6,232 nt of DNA from positions 1 to 6,232 of the forward strand of contig JAFLRW010000109.1 of the NCBI GenBank assembly GCA_022511285.1. The letters are read 5' to 3'. The notes beneath the pieces were generated by a model that did no database searches, was not told the DNA's origin, and saw only the letters and a list, made by a program, of their open reading frames with translations. The DNA is from Duncaniella sp. (GTDB lineage: Bacteria > Bacteroidota > Bacteroidia > Bacteroidales > Muribaculaceae). The position numbers and the translations under genes are program-made. Numbering within the stretch: the first letter of the stretch is position 1; each line of letters begins with the position of its first letter. Positions 5,345 through 6,232 of the stretch are shown here, piece by piece.

Positions 5345-6232
5345 TTAATAATTTCGAGCGAAGATCACACGGCGCTTTGATGGCTTACCGGTGACCATAC
5401 AAACGCCTGGAGTATCATCGCCGTCAAGCGGAATGCAGCGCAGAGTGGCTTTAGTGTCCTCTTTGATTTTCTCCTCGGTCTCTGTCGTTCCATCCCAATG
5501 GGCAAGGATAAAACCACCCTTTTCAATTTCTTGCTTGAACTCCTCATAGGTGTCAACGGTGCGAGTCATCATCCGGCGACGCTCAAGGGCCTTTTTGAAG
5601 ATATTATCCTGAATGTCATCGAGCAGGCGTTTGCAATACTCGGCAATCCCTTCGAGAGGAGCTATATGCTTCTCGAGGGTGTCGCGGCGCATCACCTCGA
5701 CCTCACCTTTCTCAATATCGCGCTGACCTATGACAAGACGCACCGGCACTCCCTTCAGCTCATAGTCGGCAAACTTGAATCCGGGGCGTTTGTTGTCGGC
5801 ATCGTCAAACTTCACACTGATGCCAAGTGCCTTAAGCTGCTCAACAATAGGATTGACTGTGGCGGCAATGACGTCTCTCTGGTCGTTATTCTTATAGATG
5901 GGAACGATTACCACCTGTATCGGCGCGAGGCGTGGAGGGAGAACGAGACCGTTATCATCAGAGTGGGTCATAATCAAGGCTCCCATCAATCGGGTTGACA
6001 CTCCCCAAGAGTTAGCCCAGACATATTCAGGCTTGTTGTCCTTGTTGACAAATGTGACATCGAAGGCCTTGGCAAAATTCTGTCCGAGGTTGTGAGAAGT
6101 GCCACTCTGCAGAGCCTTGCCATCCTGCATCATAGCCTCGATGGTGTAAGTGTTGACGGCTCCGGCAAATCGCTCGTTGGCAGACTTCACACCTTTGATT
6201 ACCGGCATCGCCATATAATTTTCAGCAAAATC
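5345..6232 (-). CDS. proS: Prolyl-tRNA synthetase, archaeal/eukaryotic type (C-terminal part, cut by window edge)
   Basis: The enzyme charges tRNA-Pro with proline. The frame runs open to the window edge (reading DFAENYMAMPV at the edge), so the ATG at 6214 is internal; 295 residues remain of an expected 490-500. Visible parts (numbered from the edge) are the end of the class II catalytic core, with KSANERFAGA, DGKALQSGTSHNLGQNFAKAF and motif 3 around GVSTRLMGALIMTHSDDNGL with Arg81. The anticodon-binding domain follows (about 104-206, PIQVVIVPIYKN to the helices after EVMRRDTLEKH). Last comes the extra C-terminal domain of this ProRS type (about 225-295), ending in the conserved terminal Tyr (RVIFARNY). 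In zinc-containing relatives that domain has four cysteines; here only the one in GVCMVTG remains at a ligand position, a state I recall as usual in Bacteroidetes. It is the first visible gene of the minus-strand cluster. Very secure assignment. Confidence 0.97.
   Translation of the reverse strand, partial: DFAENYMAMPVIKGVKSANERFAGAVNTYTIEAMMQDGKALQSGTSHNLGQNFAKAFDVTFVNKDNKPEYVWANSWGVSTRLMGALIMTHSDDNGLVLPPRLAPIQVVIVPIYKNNDQRDVIAATVNPIVEQLKALGISVKFDDADNKRPGFKFADYELKGVPVRLVIGQRDIEKGEVEVMRRDTLEKHIAPLEGIAEYCKRLLDDIQDNIFKKALERRRMMTRTVDTYEEFKQEIEKGGFILAHWDGTTETEEKIKEDTKATLRCIPLDGDDTPGVCMVTGKPSKRRVIFARNY

Larger units (their letters stand above)
1210..6232 (-). other. Probable co-directional transcription unit proS - HU - HU-LysM - aroE - comEC
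   Basis: The five minus-strand genes are separated by 39 nt, a 4-nt overlap, 15 nt and 23 nt, with no hairpin terminator or convincing promoter in any gap. This supports one transcript running at least from inside proS to the end of comEC. The promoter lies beyond the window, and the proS-HU gap is the most likely place for any secondary start. The end is probably within 1158-1209. Inferred from spacing only. Confidence 0.55.

Noticed and set aside
1..6232. Possible mobile element, defence system or recent transfer
   Set aside because: No transposase, integrase, terminal repeats, tRNA-associated att site or defence-type domain is visible, and gene content is mostly housekeeping with even composition.

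Overview
The window looks like chromosomal DNA of a gut-type Bacteroidales; Muribaculaceae is my best guess, and it is only a guess. The evidence is as follows. The prolyl-tRNA synthetase is the archaeal/eukaryotic-type enzyme with the sequence signature of Bacteroidetes. There is a Bacteroidetes -7 promoter element (TAnnTTTG) and start codons lack Shine-Dalgarno sequences. One protein ends in what looks like a type IX secretion sorting domain, and there is a pair of divergent Bacteroidales HU-like proteins. Base composition is close to balanced. No rRNA, tRNA, CRISPR array, insertion sequence or phage gene is visible.

Layout: positions 1-816 (+) hold the 3' part of a secreted LamG/concanavalin A-like protein. 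A small minus-strand gene of unknown function (831-1100) converges on it. A strong hairpin at 846-881 lies inside the last codons of that small gene and probably terminates the plus-strand transcript. The intergenic stretch 1101-1209 carries a Bacteroidetes-type -7 element for the small gene and a perfect 9-bp dyad (1158-1180).

From 6232 down to 1210 everything is on the minus strand and tightly packed, consistent with one transcription unit: proS (3' part), a 90-aa HU-like protein, a 351-aa HU-transmembrane-LysM protein, aroE and comEC. Gaps are 39 nt, a 4-nt overlap (ATGA), 15 nt and 23 nt. The genes are functionally mixed (tRNA charging, chromosome/envelope structure, aromatic amino acid synthesis, DNA uptake).

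The most noteworthy item is the HU pair. A soluble HU-like protein is translationally coupled to a protein with an HU-like domain on the cytoplasmic side, an acidic Pro/Glu linker, one membrane helix, a periplasmic linker and a LysM-like domain. By its parts it could physically connect the nucleoid to the peptidoglycan. Also of interest are a ComEC whose C-terminal beta-lactamase-like region lacks the metal-binding signature, a ProRS that has lost most of its C-terminal zinc cysteines, and the unrecognised small gene with its own promoter and adjacent dyad.
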